A stretch of 64,000 nt of DNA from contig JALOON010000027.1 in assembly GCA_025454405.1 (NCBI GenBank), forward strand, positions 1 through 64,000, in the 5' to 3' direction. The position numbers and the translations under genes were made by a program. How positions within the stretch are numbered: the first letter of the stretch is position 1; every line of letters begins with the position of its first letter. The notes beneath the pieces were generated by a model. It made no database searches, was not told where the DNA came from, and worked only from the letters and a program-made list of their open reading frames with translations. This stretch comes from Oscillatoriaceae cyanobacterium Prado104. GTDB taxonomy: Bacteria; Cyanobacteriota; Cyanobacteriia; Cyanobacteriales; Microcoleaceae. Below are positions 24,846 to 34,466 of this stretch, piece by piece.

Positions 24846-27800
24846 CTAGCTGCCGATCGCTCTTGCGAGCAGTTCAGTAATTGCCGCACTGTTTAAAGGT
24901 TTAGAAAACAAATATCCCTGAGCCCGATCGCACTCAAGTTCTCGAAGCTGTTCTAACTGTTCGGTTGTTTCCACACCTTCAGCAATTGCTTCCAGACCCA
25001 AATTGCGCGCCAAAGTCACGATCGCCCGCACGATTTGCAAAGGCTGTCCCCCGCCGTCGCTGCTTTCGCTAGTCCCCAAACGGCTGACAAAAGAGCGATC
25101 GATTTTCAGCGTATCCAGCGGAAAGCGGTGCAAGTAACTCAAAGACGAATAGCCAGTACCGAAATCGTCGATCGACAGCCGAATATTTCTCGCTTTCAAT
25201 TCAGCAAGTACCGTATTAGCTTTCTTGACATTTTCCACGATCGCGCTTTCAGTAATTTCCAATTTTAAACAAGCCGGATCGCAACCCGTTTCTGCCAAAA
25301 TTTCATCAATTACCTCGATCAAATTCGGTTGACCTAGCTGTTTTGCCGACAGATTGACACTCATAGTTAATTGCTTGGAAATAGGCAATGAAAATTGGGC
25401 ATTGGGTATTGATAATTGGGCATTGGGCGTTGAGAATTGGGCATTGGGAGCGATCGAAACCTTTCCAAATCCTTCCTTCTCCCCTCTTCCTTCTTCCTTC
25501 TCCCGATCGGCATCCACTACATCCGCAATTAACTGCGCACTCACCAACAACCCATCCGCTACATCCGCTACAAAAGCCGTTGCCGAACTTCCTTCTTCCT
25601 TCACTAAAAGTTCTTGCCAAGCGCGCAATTGGCGGCAAGCTTCCCGCAGCACCCAAGTTCCCAGAGGCACGATCAAACCCGTTTCTTCAGCAACAGGAAT
25701 AAAACTCGACGGAGGCACTAAACCCCGCACCGGGTGATACCAGCGTACCAAAGCCTCAAAACCCTCGAGCGCCCCGTCTGCGATCGAAACAATTGGTTGA
25801 TAGTTCAGAATAAAATGCGAAATTTCATCCTTGTTTTTCCCCAATTCATCTTTTCCCAAAATAGCCAGCCGCAGGTCATTTTCTAACTGCAACAGCGACA
25901 CAGTTTGGTCGTGCATTGCCAAGTTAAACACCTCGTGGCGGGCTTTTCCCAAAGCTTTAGCGCGGTACATCGCAATATCGGCATCGCGCAAAAATTCTTC
26001 GGGGTGAAGCTGCGCCGAACTCTGCGAGAAATTCAAGTCGCCGTTTGCTGCCGCCTCGTCTCTGCTAAACACAATGCCAATGCTAGCGCTAGTAAAGACT
26101 TCGTGTCCTTCAAGATTGAACGGCAAAGTCAGTTCTTTTTGGATTCTGTTTGCTGCTGAGGTAGCATCTGCTACGCTCTGAATGTGGTCTAGCAGGATGG
26201 TGAATTCATCTCCTCCGAGCCTGGCCACAGTATCGGAAACCCGCACGCAATTTTGCAGCCGCGCAGCAATTGCTACAAGCAATTTATCGCCGAGTACGTG
26301 TCCGAGAGAATCGTTAACTACCTTGAACCGATCTAAATCGAGGAAAAGTACGGCAAATTTGTAATCTGAGGAATTTTTGGAACGGCGGATCGCTTGTCCC
26401 AGCCTGTCAATAAACAAAACTCGATTCGGCAAACCCGTTAGCGCATCGTGAAATGCGTCGTGAAGGAGTTGCTGTTCTACTCGCTTGCGTTCGGTCACAT
26501 CTCTAATAATAATTTGAGCGGCGGCACGGCCTTGATAAATAGCGGGGATACCGGCGACTTCAACGTCAATTATTTCTCCGTCAAGTCGCATAAATTTCTC
26601 TTCAGCAAGCTCGATCGGGGTGTTTTCTTGCTCCACTTTCCGCATACGCTCTCTAGCTATTGGTATGGAGTTTGGATGGACGAAATTCAACACCGGCAGG
26701 CCGATCAGCGATGCCGGAGAACTAGCACCGAGAAGTTTAGCTCCAGCAGCATTGATATATGCAATTTTCCCTTGACTGTGAACGGCGATCGCCTCGGGAG
26801 ACAGTTCGACTAAACGGCGATAGCGATCTTCACTTTCGACTAGAGATAATATCAAGTCCGAGCGCTCTTTTTCTACTTCTTGGCGTTCGATTTCCATTTG
26901 ATGAGCAGCTAAGAATTTTCCGATGCTTTGAGCCATTAATTCAATTATTTCTAGTTCTTGCGCTTCAAAAAATTTTCCCCTCGGTTCTGGCGAACAAAAA
27001 CTCAAAGTTCCGTAAACTTTTTCGTTAACAAATATCGGAGAGCCTATGTAAGATTCCAGTTCAAACATTTTATAAGCTCGATGTTCGCGCATTCCAGCTA
27101 ATTCTGCGACATGAGCGCAAGCTATGGTTTTTTTCGATTGGATGACTGCTTCGCAGTAAGTATCGCTGATATTTAATTCTAACCCTTTTACAAAAAATTT
27201 TGTTTCAGCTTTGACCGATCGCACTTTAAAACATCTATCTTCAACTTGAGCGACAACTCCAATCGCCACTCCAAACATCAAACAGCCGGCTGTCAGATAA
27301 TCGTCAACAAGTTCTTCAAAATTTTGATAGTGATAAGTTGTAATTCGGTGCAGGTGTTTGAGATTGGCGCTAAAAGTTTCTAAAGCTTGAGACTTTAACA
27401 ATAACTCTTCTTCAGCACGCTGGCGGTCGGTAATATCCGTTTGCACGCCAATAAAGTGAGTTAAATGCCTGCGCGAGTTGTAAACCGGAGCGATCGAAAG
27501 TTCGTTCCAAAAAAGCGAGCCGTCTTTCCGAAAGTTCTGCAAGATAACTTGAGAACTCCTGCCTTGTTCGATAGCATTTCGCAGCTCTTCGACAGCCTCC
27601 TGACTGGTGTTTGGTCCTTCCAAGAAACGGCAATTTTTACCGATTAATTCATCTCTGCTATAACCCGTAATTCGCTCAAAACTGGGATTGATATAAATCA
27701 TCGGATTGTCAGCAACGGTGGCATCTGTAATCACAATGCCGTTGCTGCTGCTTTCGATCGCCCGTTCCATCATTTGCAGGCGTTCCGAATATCCGATCCG

Positions 27801-29009
27801 TTCGATCGCCGTAGCTAACAAATTGGCAATCGCCTCTAAAAAATAAACGTCATCTTGATTGAAGGCCCGCTCTCGGCTCGAGTGCACCCCCAAAATCCCC
27901 CAAACAGCAGATTGAGAAGCATTCGGCGTTTCTGCTGGCCCCCAATTGCTTTTTCCCTGCCTTCTATTGCCGGGAATGATGACAGTAGCACCGCTGATTG
28001 CCCTGTGGTTGTGCAGCAGTGGCGAATCGCTAAACCGCGTTTCCACTCGCAAATCCCGGACCACCGTCGGTTCGCCCGCCAACAGCGTATAGCCCGCCTG
28101 AGAGCGAGCAGAAGCAGTAACCGTAGCCCTGCCGACCAGTCCGGGGGTCCATCCGACACCCGATCGCAGCAAAAAAGCGTGACCCGAGGGCAAAAGTTCC
28201 AACAACTGGCAGTAATCGACATCCAGCGTTTTCGCAATTAACACCGCAGCTTTGTCCATCAGCACCGACAAATCGGTTTCCGCTAGAGCCTCCTGTCCCA
28301 AATAGGCGACAGCAGCTTGCTGGCGGGCCCGCAGCCCGATGGATTCCAGCATTTCTCGCTCTAAAGCAGCGGCTCGCTTGCGTTCGGTAATGTCGCAGAA
28401 CACCGACAGCACAGATTTTTCCGAATCCAAAGTCAAGTAACGCATCGATACAGTAGCCCAAAACTCCGTACCGTCAGCCTTTTTGAGGCGAACTTCTGCC
28501 TCGCGGACATATCCGTTGCGGGCGAGTACCTCCAGCAGTTGCCGGCGGTCTGCCGGATTGCTGTACAGCGTTTCGGCGTTTTGGCGGTCGATGAACTCGG
28601 ATGCTGTCACTCCGAAAGCCAAATCACATAAATCGTTGCAGTAAAGAATGGTACCGGTTGCCAAACTGCTGACAATCAGCGGTACCGGCATCGAGTCGGC
28701 GAAAGCCAAAAATAATTCTTTGGTTTCTTCAAGTGCTTCGCGCATTTCTGGCTTGAAGCCACACCCCTGACAGGGTTCGGGGATGAAATTTTCAAGTTTT
28801 CTATCGATCCATTGCAGCAGTCTATTTTGCACAGAACCGGACTCCTCTAATTCCGCAGCAGAGAACTGTGAATTTTTGATAAATGGGAATTTTAGATGCA
28901 GGGGACGATCGGTGTTTATATTCCCCCACCACATCAATCTTAACTGCAAGAATGTAACAGAATGCCCTCGAACCGGTCGGCTCAGGTTGCTTGTCGCTAC
29001 AGCAAACAT
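24846..29009 (-). CDS. PAS/GAF-containing GGDEF-EAL protein (c-di-GMP turnover), 1387 aa
   Basis: N-terminal sensory modules: PAS (near residues 95-210), GAF (about 235-400, [11 protein letters not shown]), PAS with LOV-like [14 protein letters not shown] (about 405-520), GAF (about 550-720) and PAS (about 735-850). GGDEF near residue 931 is intact ([13 protein letters not shown]) with an inhibitory-site RVSD five residues before it. The EAL domain starts near 1085 ([11 protein letters not shown]) and keeps [34 protein letters not shown] and AEGVET, so both synthesis and breakdown of c-di-GMP are possible. The LOV-like motif has the cysteine of NCRFLEG, suggesting flavin-based blue-light sensing. 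Residues about 1166-1210 are a heptamer-repeat insert inside the EAL domain. An ATG giving [12 protein letters not shown] (28934) is an alternative start. Confidence 0.92.
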   Translation of the reverse strand: MFAVATSNLSRPVRGHSVTFLQLRLMWWGNINTDRPLHLKFPFIKNSQFSAAELEESGSVQNRLLQWIDRKLENFIPEPCQGCGFKPEMREALEETKELFLAFADSMPVPLIVSSLATGTILYCNDLCDLAFGVTASEFIDRQNAETLYSNPADRRQLLEVLARNGYVREAEVRLKKADGTEFWATVSMRYLTLDSEKSVLSVFCDITERKRAAALEREMLESIGLRARQQAAVAYLGQEALAETDLSVLMDKAAVLIAKTLDVDYCQLLELLPSGHAFLLRSGVGWTPGLVGRATVTASARSQAGYTLLAGEPTVVRDLRVETRFSDSPLLHNHRAISGATVIIPGNRRQGKSNWGPAETPNASQSAVWGILGVHSSRERAFNQDDVYFLEAIANLLATAIERIGYSERLQMMERAIESSSNGIVITDATVADNPMIYINPSFERITGYSRDELIGKNCRFLEGPNTSQEAVEELRNAIEQGRSSQVILQNFRKDGSLFWNELSIAPVYNSRRHLTHFIGVQTDITDRQRAEEELLLKSQALETFSANLKHLHRITTYHYQNFEELVDDYLTAGCLMFGVAIGVVAQVEDRCFKVRSVKAETKFFVKGLELNISDTYCEAVIQSKKTIACAHVAELAGMREHRAYKMFELESYIGSPIFVNEKVYGTLSFCSPEPRGKFFEAQELEIIELMAQSIGKFLAAHQMEIERQEVEKERSDLILSLVESEDRYRRLVELSPEAIAVHSQGKIAYINAAGAKLLGASSPASLIGLPVLNFVHPNSIPIARERMRKVEQENTPIELAEEKFMRLDGEIIDVEVAGIPAIYQGRAAAQIIIRDVTERKRVEQQLLHDAFHDALTGLPNRVLFIDRLGQAIRRSKNSSDYKFAVLFLDLDRFKVVNDSLGHVLGDKLLVAIAARLQNCVRVSDTVARLGGDEFTILLDHIQSVADATSAANRIQKELTLPFNLEGHEVFTSASIGIVFSRDEAAANGDLNFSQSSAQLHPEEFLRDADIAMYRAKALGKARHEVFNLAMHDQTVSLLQLENDLRLAILGKDELGKNKDEISHFILNYQPIVSIADGALEGFEALVRWYHPVRGLVPPSSFIPVAEETGLIVPLGTWVLREACRQLRAWQELLVKEEGSSATAFVADVADGLLVSAQLIADVVDADREKEEGRGEKEGFGKVSIAPNAQFSTPNAQLSIPNAQFSLPISKQLTMSVNLSAKQLGQPNLIEVIDEILAETGCDPACLKLEITESAIVENVKKANTVLAELKARNIRLSIDDFGTGYSSLSYLHRFPLDTLKIDRSFVSRLGTSESSDGGGQPLQIVRAIVTLARNLGLEAIAEGVETTEQLEQLRELECDRAQGYLFSKPLNSAAITELLARAIGS
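25380..25512 (-). repeat. Heptamer composite repeat inside the EAL domain
   Basis: Plus-strand aattgggcattggg units followed by cttcttcc-type sequence; coding strand reads [11 protein letters not shown] followed by [19 protein letters not shown]. It lies between the helix ending [10 protein letters not shown] and the strand MSVNLSAKQ. Frame is preserved. Confidence 0.85.
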
Positions 29010-29179
29010 CCGTCGCTGGTATGAAATTAATTGTTTCTCAAGAGAGCAGGAGTCAGGAGTTAGGAGTCAGGAGTGGGATGCTTAACCATTAACAGTTGCA
29101 ATCGTCAATTTGCTAACAGGCAGGCGCGATCGCGATACGTTAAGTTTTCATAAAGACCGGGCTTTTAAGAAATAAATGC

Positions 29180-29205
29180 AATGCCTCGATCCGGATCGAG
29201 GCATT
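29180..29205. promoter_or_regulatory. Perfect 26-bp palindrome upstream of the DegT-type gene
   Basis: aatgcctcgatcc is followed directly by its reverse complement ggatcgaggcatt, with no loop. It lies 33 bp before the ATG at 29238 and follows the intergenic region between two divergent genes. It could be an operator for a dimeric regulator or a cruciform/hairpin. A short t-run (attttaca) follows on the plus strand. Confidence 0.7.
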
Positions 29206-29237
29206 TTACACAATCCGTCGTAAAATCTGTGCTGATA

Positions 29238-30416
29238 ATGGTTGCAATTTGTGGTGTGAAGTGCGTGAATAATGTCCCCCCTCTTGACTTAACCCTCCAA
29301 TACGAGCAGATAGGCGATGAAATAGCTGTTGCGGTACAACAGGTACTTGCCTCCGGCGCTTACATCGGCGGCCGGGCAGTAAAGGCTTTTGAACGGGAAT
29401 TTGCTGACTATACGGGCGTTTCGGAGTGCGTTGGCTGCAACTCGGGCACGGATGCGCTGATTTTAGCTTTGCGGGCGCTCGATATTGGTCTGGGCGATGA
29501 AGTGATTACTACTCCGTTTACGTTTTTTGCTTCGGCTGAGGTGATTAGCGCGGTGGGCGCGACTCCGGTATTTGTAGATATTGATGCTGCGACGTTTAAT
29601 ATGGATGTCGATCGACTCGAAGCAGCAATTACTGATAAAACTAAGGCAATTATGCCCGTGCACATCTTCGGGCAACCAGTGGACATGACTCGCTTGATGG
29701 CTGTTGCGGACAAACACAATTTAGCTGTCATCGAAGATTGCGCCCAGGCTGTCGGTGCCGAGTGGGAATCTCGCAAAGTCGGCAGCATCGGCCATGTCGG
29801 CTGTTTCAGTTTTTATCCGACGAAAAATTTAGGAGCCTGCGGGGACGGCGGGGCGGCGACGACAAATGACCCCAAACTCGCAGCTACGATGCGAATGCTG
29901 AAAGAACACGGACAGTCTTCTCGGTATTTTTACGAAGAAATCGGTTGCAACAGCCGTTTGGATGCCCTGCAAGCAGCGATTCTCAGCATAAAATTGCGGT
30001 ATCTCGACAGTTGGAACGCCCAGCGGCGGGAGAAAGCAGCAATTTACAACGAGTTTCTGTCACGAGTGCCGGGAGTGGCAATACCTCAAGAATTGCCGGG
30101 GGCAAAAGGAGTTTGGAATCAGTACACGATCCGGCTGACAAATTCAGAAGGCGCGTTGCATTCCTCTGGGGAGTTTCGAGATGCGGTACGGGCTAAGTTG
30201 CAAGAATCCGGCATCGGTTCGATGGTTTACTATCCGTTACCTTTGCACCTGCAACCTGTTTACAAATCTTTAGGTTATCGGGCGGGTCAATTGCCGGCAG
30301 CAGAGTCAGTTTGCCGCGAAGTCCTGTCTTTGCCGATGTTTCCGGAACTGTCGGGGGATCGGCAAGAAAGGGCGATCTACGGGCTGAAAGATTGCTTGGC
30401 GCGATCGGTTAAGTAA
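29238..30416 (+). CDS. DegT/DnrJ/EryC1/StrS-family PLP-dependent sugar aminotransferase
   Basis: Aminotransferase of the nucleotide-sugar type, usually making amino sugars for surface polysaccharides or glycans. Visible family features are CVGCNSGTDALILALRAL (PLP phosphate binding), VIEDCAQAVGAEW (aspartate pairing with the PLP nitrogen), and CFSFYPTKNLGACGDGGA with the Schiff-base lysine. LKEHGQSSRYFYEEIGCNSRLDALQAAIL and YYPLPLHLQPVY complete the fold. The start is uncertain: the ATG at 29238 (MVAICGVKC) or a GTG at 29265 giving VNNVPPLDL, which better matches the usual N-terminus. An ATG at 29181 lies in the palindrome and is unlikely. Three glycosyltransferase-like genes lie a few kilobases away. 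Confidence 0.93.
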   Translation: MVAICGVKCVNNVPPLDLTLQYEQIGDEIAVAVQQVLASGAYIGGRAVKAFEREFADYTGVSECVGCNSGTDALILALRALDIGLGDEVITTPFTFFASAEVISAVGATPVFVDIDAATFNMDVDRLEAAITDKTKAIMPVHIFGQPVDMTRLMAVADKHNLAVIEDCAQAVGAEWESRKVGSIGHVGCFSFYPTKNLGACGDGGAATTNDPKLAATMRMLKEHGQSSRYFYEEIGCNSRLDALQAAILSIKLRYLDSWNAQRREKAAIYNEFLSRVPGVAIPQELPGAKGVWNQYTIRLTNSEGALHSSGEFRDAVRAKLQESGIGSMVYYPLPLHLQPVYKSLGYRAGQLPAAESVCREVLSLPMFPELSGDRQERAIYGLKDCLARSVK

Positions 30417-30534
30417 TTTGACTGACAGCTTGTACTTTTATGTACTATATTTAATGAAAAGAAACAAATTTAGATAGCTCATCGACCTCGATCGGGCGCG
30501 TTTTTCGATTGCAGAAAAAAGGGCGATCGGTCAA

Positions 30535-30765
30535 TGATGAAGGAGAAGGAAAAAGGGAGAGGGAGAGGGGGAGAGGGGGAGAGTGGGAGAGTGGAGAGTG
30601 GGAGAGTGGGAGAGTGGGAGAATTCCTAATTACCAATTCCCCATTCCTAATTACCAATTACCCATTACCAATTCCCCATTACCAATTCCCCATTACCAAT
30701 TACCCATTACCAATTCCCGATGCCCGATGCCCAATTCCCAATTCCCAATCCCCTATTTTTTGTGT
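30535..30765. repeat. Intergenic heptamer composite repeat
   Basis: A gagagggggagagtggga tract (30540-30618) is followed by many attaccaattccccatt units (30620-30760). It is the opposite-strand version of the composite found inside the genes at 797-957 and 25380-25512. It fills most of the gap before the AarF gene. Confidence 0.9.
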
Positions 30766-30797
30766 AAATTTTCATAAACCCAGAGGAAAAGAAACGA

Positions 30798-32474
30798 GTG
30801 CGTCAGTATCAATTTGCTCAAGCTAGACGCTACGATCCAAAAGCGATCGCTCAGTATTACCGCAACCGTCCTTGGAAAGCAATTTGGCGGGCCATCACGA
30901 TAGTTTGGTCCTTTGCAGGCTTCGTTCTGGGGATGCTGTGGGATAGTTGGCAGCACGAAGTAGCAGCACACCAACCGGAACGGGCCTCCCACCTGCGACA
31001 AATACTCACCAACTTGGGCCCAACATTCATTAAAGTCGGTCAAGCGCTCTCTACCAGACCTGACTTGATCCGCAAAGACTTTCTCGAAGAACTGATCAAA
31101 CTTCAGGATCAGTTGCCACCCTTTGACACCGATTTAGCCTTTGAGATTGTCGAAACCGAACTCGGCCGCCCGATTAGCGAAACCTACAGCCAAATTTCCC
31201 CAACTCCCGTTGCAGCAGCCAGTCTCGGTCAAGTATACCGAGCTCGCCTGATTACCGGAGAGGCAGTAGCAGTCAAAGTTCAGCGACCGAATTTGCTGCC
31301 TGTGTTGAGTCTCGACCTTTATTTAATGCGGTGGGCGGCTGGCTGGCTGGCTCCGCTGCTGCCGCTGAATCTCGGTCACGACCTCAGTTTAATCGTTGAT
31401 GAATTCGGTATCAAACTGTTCGAGGAAATCGATTATATTAACGAAGGTCGCAATGCCGAAAAATTTGCTACAAATTTTGCCGACGATCCGACAGTAAAAG
31501 TTCCCAGCATCTACTGGCGCTATACTACTAATTGCGTTCTCACTCTCGAATGGATTGACGGTATCAAACTAACAGATACCGCAAGCGTCAAAGCTGCTGG
31601 TTTGGATACCGATAGTTTGATTGAAATCGGAGTCCGCACCGGTTTGCGTCAGTTGTTGGAACACGGATTTTTTCACGCGGACCCGCATCCGGGAAATCTG
31701 TTTGCTTTAGCAGACGGCCGCATGGCTTACATCGATTTCGGGATGATGGATCAGATGGAAGAAACAACTAAAGAAACTTTGGTTGATTCGGTAGTTCATC
31801 TGATTAACAAAGATTATTTAGAGTTAGCGAAGGATTTCGTCAAACTCGGCTTTTTGACTCCAGAAACAGATATCATGCCGATCGTCCCGGCTTTGGAATC
31901 TGTACTCGGTGATATCGTCGGGGAGAATGTAGGAGATTTTAACTTCAAGACGATTACGGACCAGTTTTCGGAATTGATGTACGATTATCCTTTCCGAGTG
32001 CCGGCGAAATTTGCCCTAATTATTCGCTCTCTAGTAACCGAAGAAGGTTTAGCGCTGACGCTAAATCCTGAGTTCAAGATAGTGGAAGTAGCTTATCCTT
32101 ACGTAGCGCGGCGCTTGTTGAACGGAGAATCTCCCGCACTGCGGAGGCGATTGCTCGAGGTATTATTTAAAGATGGCAAATTCCAGTGGAATCGCTTGGA
32201 AAACATGATTGCGATTGCCAGGTCCGATCGAAATTTTGACTTGCTGCCAACCGCACAACTCGGCTTGCAATTCTTGCTTTCAGAAGAAGGGTCGTTTTTG
32301 CGCCGCCAAATAATGTTAGCTTTAATTGAGGGCGATCGAATTCACACCGAAGAAGTTCGCAGCCTGTGGAATTTAGTTAAAGAAGACCTGCAACCGAGCC
32401 GCTTGTTCAACGTTGCGCTAGGCGCTTTAGCAGAATTTTCAACAGAAGGAGCAGCGGCGCTAACTCGATTTTAG
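30798..32474 (+). CDS. AarF/ABC1/UbiB family atypical protein kinase
   Basis: A 558-aa member of the ABC1/ADCK family, linked in bacteria, mitochondria and plastids to quinone metabolism and lipid homeostasis. The family signatures are present: FIKVGQALSTRPDLIRKDF (KxGQ motif), the alanine-rich loop AAASLGQVYRA in place of a glycine loop, VAVKVQRP with the conserved lysine, EEIDYINEGRNAEKF, and the catalytic and metal motifs FFHADPHPGNLFA and YIDFGMMD. A C-terminal hydrophobic helix may attach it to the membrane. A GTG start (MRQYQFAQARRYDP) is used, preceded by gaggaaaag. The substrate is not known. Confidence 0.92.
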   Translation: MRQYQFAQARRYDPKAIAQYYRNRPWKAIWRAITIVWSFAGFVLGMLWDSWQHEVAAHQPERASHLRQILTNLGPTFIKVGQALSTRPDLIRKDFLEELIKLQDQLPPFDTDLAFEIVETELGRPISETYSQISPTPVAAASLGQVYRARLITGEAVAVKVQRPNLLPVLSLDLYLMRWAAGWLAPLLPLNLGHDLSLIVDEFGIKLFEEIDYINEGRNAEKFATNFADDPTVKVPSIYWRYTTNCVLTLEWIDGIKLTDTASVKAAGLDTDSLIEIGVRTGLRQLLEHGFFHADPHPGNLFALADGRMAYIDFGMMDQMEETTKETLVDSVVHLINKDYLELAKDFVKLGFLTPETDIMPIVPALESVLGDIVGENVGDFNFKTITDQFSELMYDYPFRVPAKFALIIRSLVTEEGLALTLNPEFKIVEVAYPYVARRLLNGESPALRRRLLEVLFKDGKFQWNRLENMIAIARSDRNFDLLPTAQLGLQFLLSEEGSFLRRQIMLALIEGDRIHTEEVRSLWNLVKEDLQPSRLFNVALGALAEFSTEGAAALTRF

Positions 32475-32514
32475 TTAGAAGGAAGACTGGGAGAAGGGGA
32501 GAGGGGAAGTTATG

Positions 32515-32630
32515 AGTTTTAAGTTTTGAGTTTTGAATTAAAAACTGTCTTTAACTCAAAACTCACGCATTCACAACTCAAAAGTCCTTACCAACTATCA
32601 ACTATCAACTATCAACTATCAACTTACTCA
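32515..32630. repeat. gagtttt array with inverted copy and caactat repeats
   Basis: gttttaagttttgagttttgaa is followed by ctcaaaactca, its partial inverse, then (caactat)n heptamers at 32590-32622. It lies between the AarF gene and a small membrane protein gene. Confidence 0.75.
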
Positions 32631-32646
32631 CACCAAGGAATTATTC

Positions 32647-33021
32647 GTGTACTATTTTCCCGAGCCTCCCTATTTTTTAATGACGGCTGGATTGCTAGCA
32701 GGTATGGCCTCCGGGTTAGCCTTTGAAGCAACACTCAAACAAGCCGTGCAACTGTGGTCAAAAAATCGATCGACTCGCACTTTAGCCACTCTGAGAGGTA
32801 TGCAATTGTCCCTGCCTTTCTTAGGAATGGCTGGCGGAATTTGCGTCTTTTTAGCTTCAGGAATGGAGATTTTTGGCTTTCCGAAATTGCTTTCTTACGA
32901 GATTGCTTTACCGCTGACTGTGCTCACCGGTTGGCTGGTGTGGCGTCAGTTGAGCAAGCTGTTAATCGAGTTAGAGCGCGGAGGTTCTCAAGCGCTGGAT
33001 TTGGATTCTTTTGAAAGCTAA
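32647..33021 (+). CDS. Conserved cyanobacterial small membrane protein of unknown function
   Basis: A 124-aa protein from a GTG start with a ribosome-binding site (aagga) about 8 bp upstream. Two or three hydrophobic segments are visible: TAGLLAGMASGLAFEATL (about 12-29), LPFLGMAGGICVFLAS (about 55-70) and IALPLTVLTGWLVW (about 85-98), with an acidic C-terminus. I do not recognise a named family, though the sequence looks conserved and its codon use resembles its neighbours. It follows the AarF-type gene on the same strand and might work with it in the membrane; that is inference only. A partial direct repeat (accgcagatt..agcagataaac) lies downstream at 33021-33090. Confidence 0.6.
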   Translation: MYYFPEPPYFLMTAGLLAGMASGLAFEATLKQAVQLWSKNRSTRTLATLRGMQLSLPFLGMAGGICVFLASGMEIFGFPKLLSYEIALPLTVLTGWLVWRQLSKLLIELERGGSQALDLDSFES

Positions 33022-33146
33022 CCGCAGATTTTAGCAGATAAACATCCATCTGCGTCCTGCAACCGCAGATTGCAGCAGATAAACGCACATCGAGCTGCGT
33101 TTATCTTCGTTTATCCTTTAAAATCTGCAGTTGCAATATCTGCGGT

Positions 33147-34160
33147 TTACTTATTCCGCAATTTAAATTTAATATTATCAATCTTTTGAATTACCCAATT
33201 ATTGAGATTTCTCCTCAAACGAACTAACAAATTAGGAGGTGTAAGTTTTGGTTTTTTTTCTGGCGATTTTAAATAGCGGTAGTGCAGAAATACTTCTCGA
33301 TAGGGAATCTCAACATCTTCACCAGCACACAATCGAGTAAACTTTGCAGCAGCAATGCTCATGTAGTGCAAGTAAGTCAGCCGCTTTCCTCGATCGAACA
33401 AAACAAAATCTATTATATCAAATTGAGATGACCAATGATTGCCCGTTACGCGATCGGGCTGGTGATAGGCAAAGTTGTAAAATGAGATGCCGCTGCGAGC
33501 AACTAAATAGTTAAATAAAGGTTGGTCTGTGCCCCGCAATGACAAGATTTCGGATTCACCAGATGTTAATTTTTCTAAAAGTTTGGTTGAGTTAGTGCGA
33601 TTTAAAATCCCTTTTTTTGAAGCAAACCAACCCGCACAAAAAATTTGAGCTGGCAATTCTTCAATCTTGAAAATTTGCGGCAGTTTGTCAGAAGATAGAT
33701 CGAAGACGTAATTGAGGTCTGATTTGTATTGAAAATCATTGGCTACCCAATCGAATTTATCTAATTTTTGATAGATGGAATCTAGAGAACCCATTAACAG
33801 AGTGTCGCAGTCAAAATATATAAATTTGTCAAAATGGCCCTCAAAACAACAAAATTTGCGGTGCATTCCCAAACAGTAAACTGGCTGGCAATTTTTGGCT
33901 TGCCAAACTTGTTGGGCTTTGCGGTGGGAGGTCCAAACTTGAGTTGCAAAGTTTTCCCAGAAATCGATCGAATCGGTATTTTCAAAAAGGGTGATATTAT
34001 GTAAGGGGGAAATGTACGATCGCACTTTTTCCATTCTACCATCGTAGGGAATGATGCAAACTGGAATATCTTTTGCGCCGTTAACTTCGAGACTGTTTAA
34101 TAAGGCGATTAGTTGCTCAAAAACAACATCGTTTGCCAGAATATAAATGCCGTGAATCAT
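33147..34160 (-). CDS. Putative GT-A fold glycosyltransferase (tandem paralogue 1)
   Basis: A 337-aa protein starting MIHGIYILANDVVFEQLIALLNSL. KFIYFDCDTLLMGSLDSIY (near residue 115) has the DxD metal-binding motif of GT-A transferases such as GT8. The C-terminus carries RLTYLHYMSIAA and FLHYRYLK, both shared with the two downstream paralogues. I recall this group being annotated in databases only by Nostoc locus names (Npun_R2821/R2822 family), with no known substrate. No signal peptide or membrane helix is seen. It is the last of three co-directional genes, separated from the next by a tandem-repeat element. Confidence 0.75.
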   Translation of the reverse strand: MIHGIYILANDVVFEQLIALLNSLEVNGAKDIPVCIIPYDGRMEKVRSYISPLHNITLFENTDSIDFWENFATQVWTSHRKAQQVWQAKNCQPVYCLGMHRKFCCFEGHFDKFIYFDCDTLLMGSLDSIYQKLDKFDWVANDFQYKSDLNYVFDLSSDKLPQIFKIEELPAQIFCAGWFASKKGILNRTNSTKLLEKLTSGESEILSLRGTDQPLFNYLVARSGISFYNFAYHQPDRVTGNHWSSQFDIIDFVLFDRGKRLTYLHYMSIAAAKFTRLCAGEDVEIPYREVFLHYRYLKSPEKKPKLTPPNLLVRLRRNLNNWVIQKIDNIKFKLRNK

Positions 34161-34199
34161 TTAATTTCAGATTAAATAATTAAAAGATTGAAGTTGTTT

Positions 34200-34430
34200 G
34201 TAGGTTGGGTTGAACGAAGTGAAAACCCAACATAAGCTGATACTAGGTGTTAGGTTTCATTCTTCTCGCTTCTAGGTATTAGGTTTCATTCTTCTCGCTT
34301 CTAGGTATTAGGTTTCATTCTTCTCGCTTCTAGGTGTTAGGGTGTTAGGTTTCATTCTTCTCGCTCCTAGGTGTTAGGTTCCATTCTTCTCGCTCCTAAG
34401 GGTTGGGTTTCATTCTTCAACCCAACCTAC
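34200..34430. repeat. Inverted-repeat element with a 29-bp tandem array inside
   Basis: The ends are a perfect 15-bp inverted repeat: gtaggttgggttgaa at 34200-34214 and ttcaacccaacctac at 34416-34430. Inside are about six units of 29 bp (ctaggtattaggtttcat...) starting at 34243, 34272, 34301, 34330, 34367 and 34396; one unit has an 8-bp internal duplication. A short version with the same ends lies at 59238-59329. Confidence 0.9.
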
Positions 34431-34466
34431 GTATAGTGCTTTAGTTATTGCTAAAAACCAGATTAT

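Noticed and set aside
29181..29237. ATG at 29181 as the start of the DegT-type aminotransferase
   Set aside because: The codon lies inside the perfect palindrome, and the added residues do not match the family N-terminus.
34243..34424. 29-bp direct repeats that could suggest a CRISPR array
   Set aside because: The units follow each other directly with no unique spacers, vary in sequence, and derive from the flanking inverted repeat. No cas genes are nearby.
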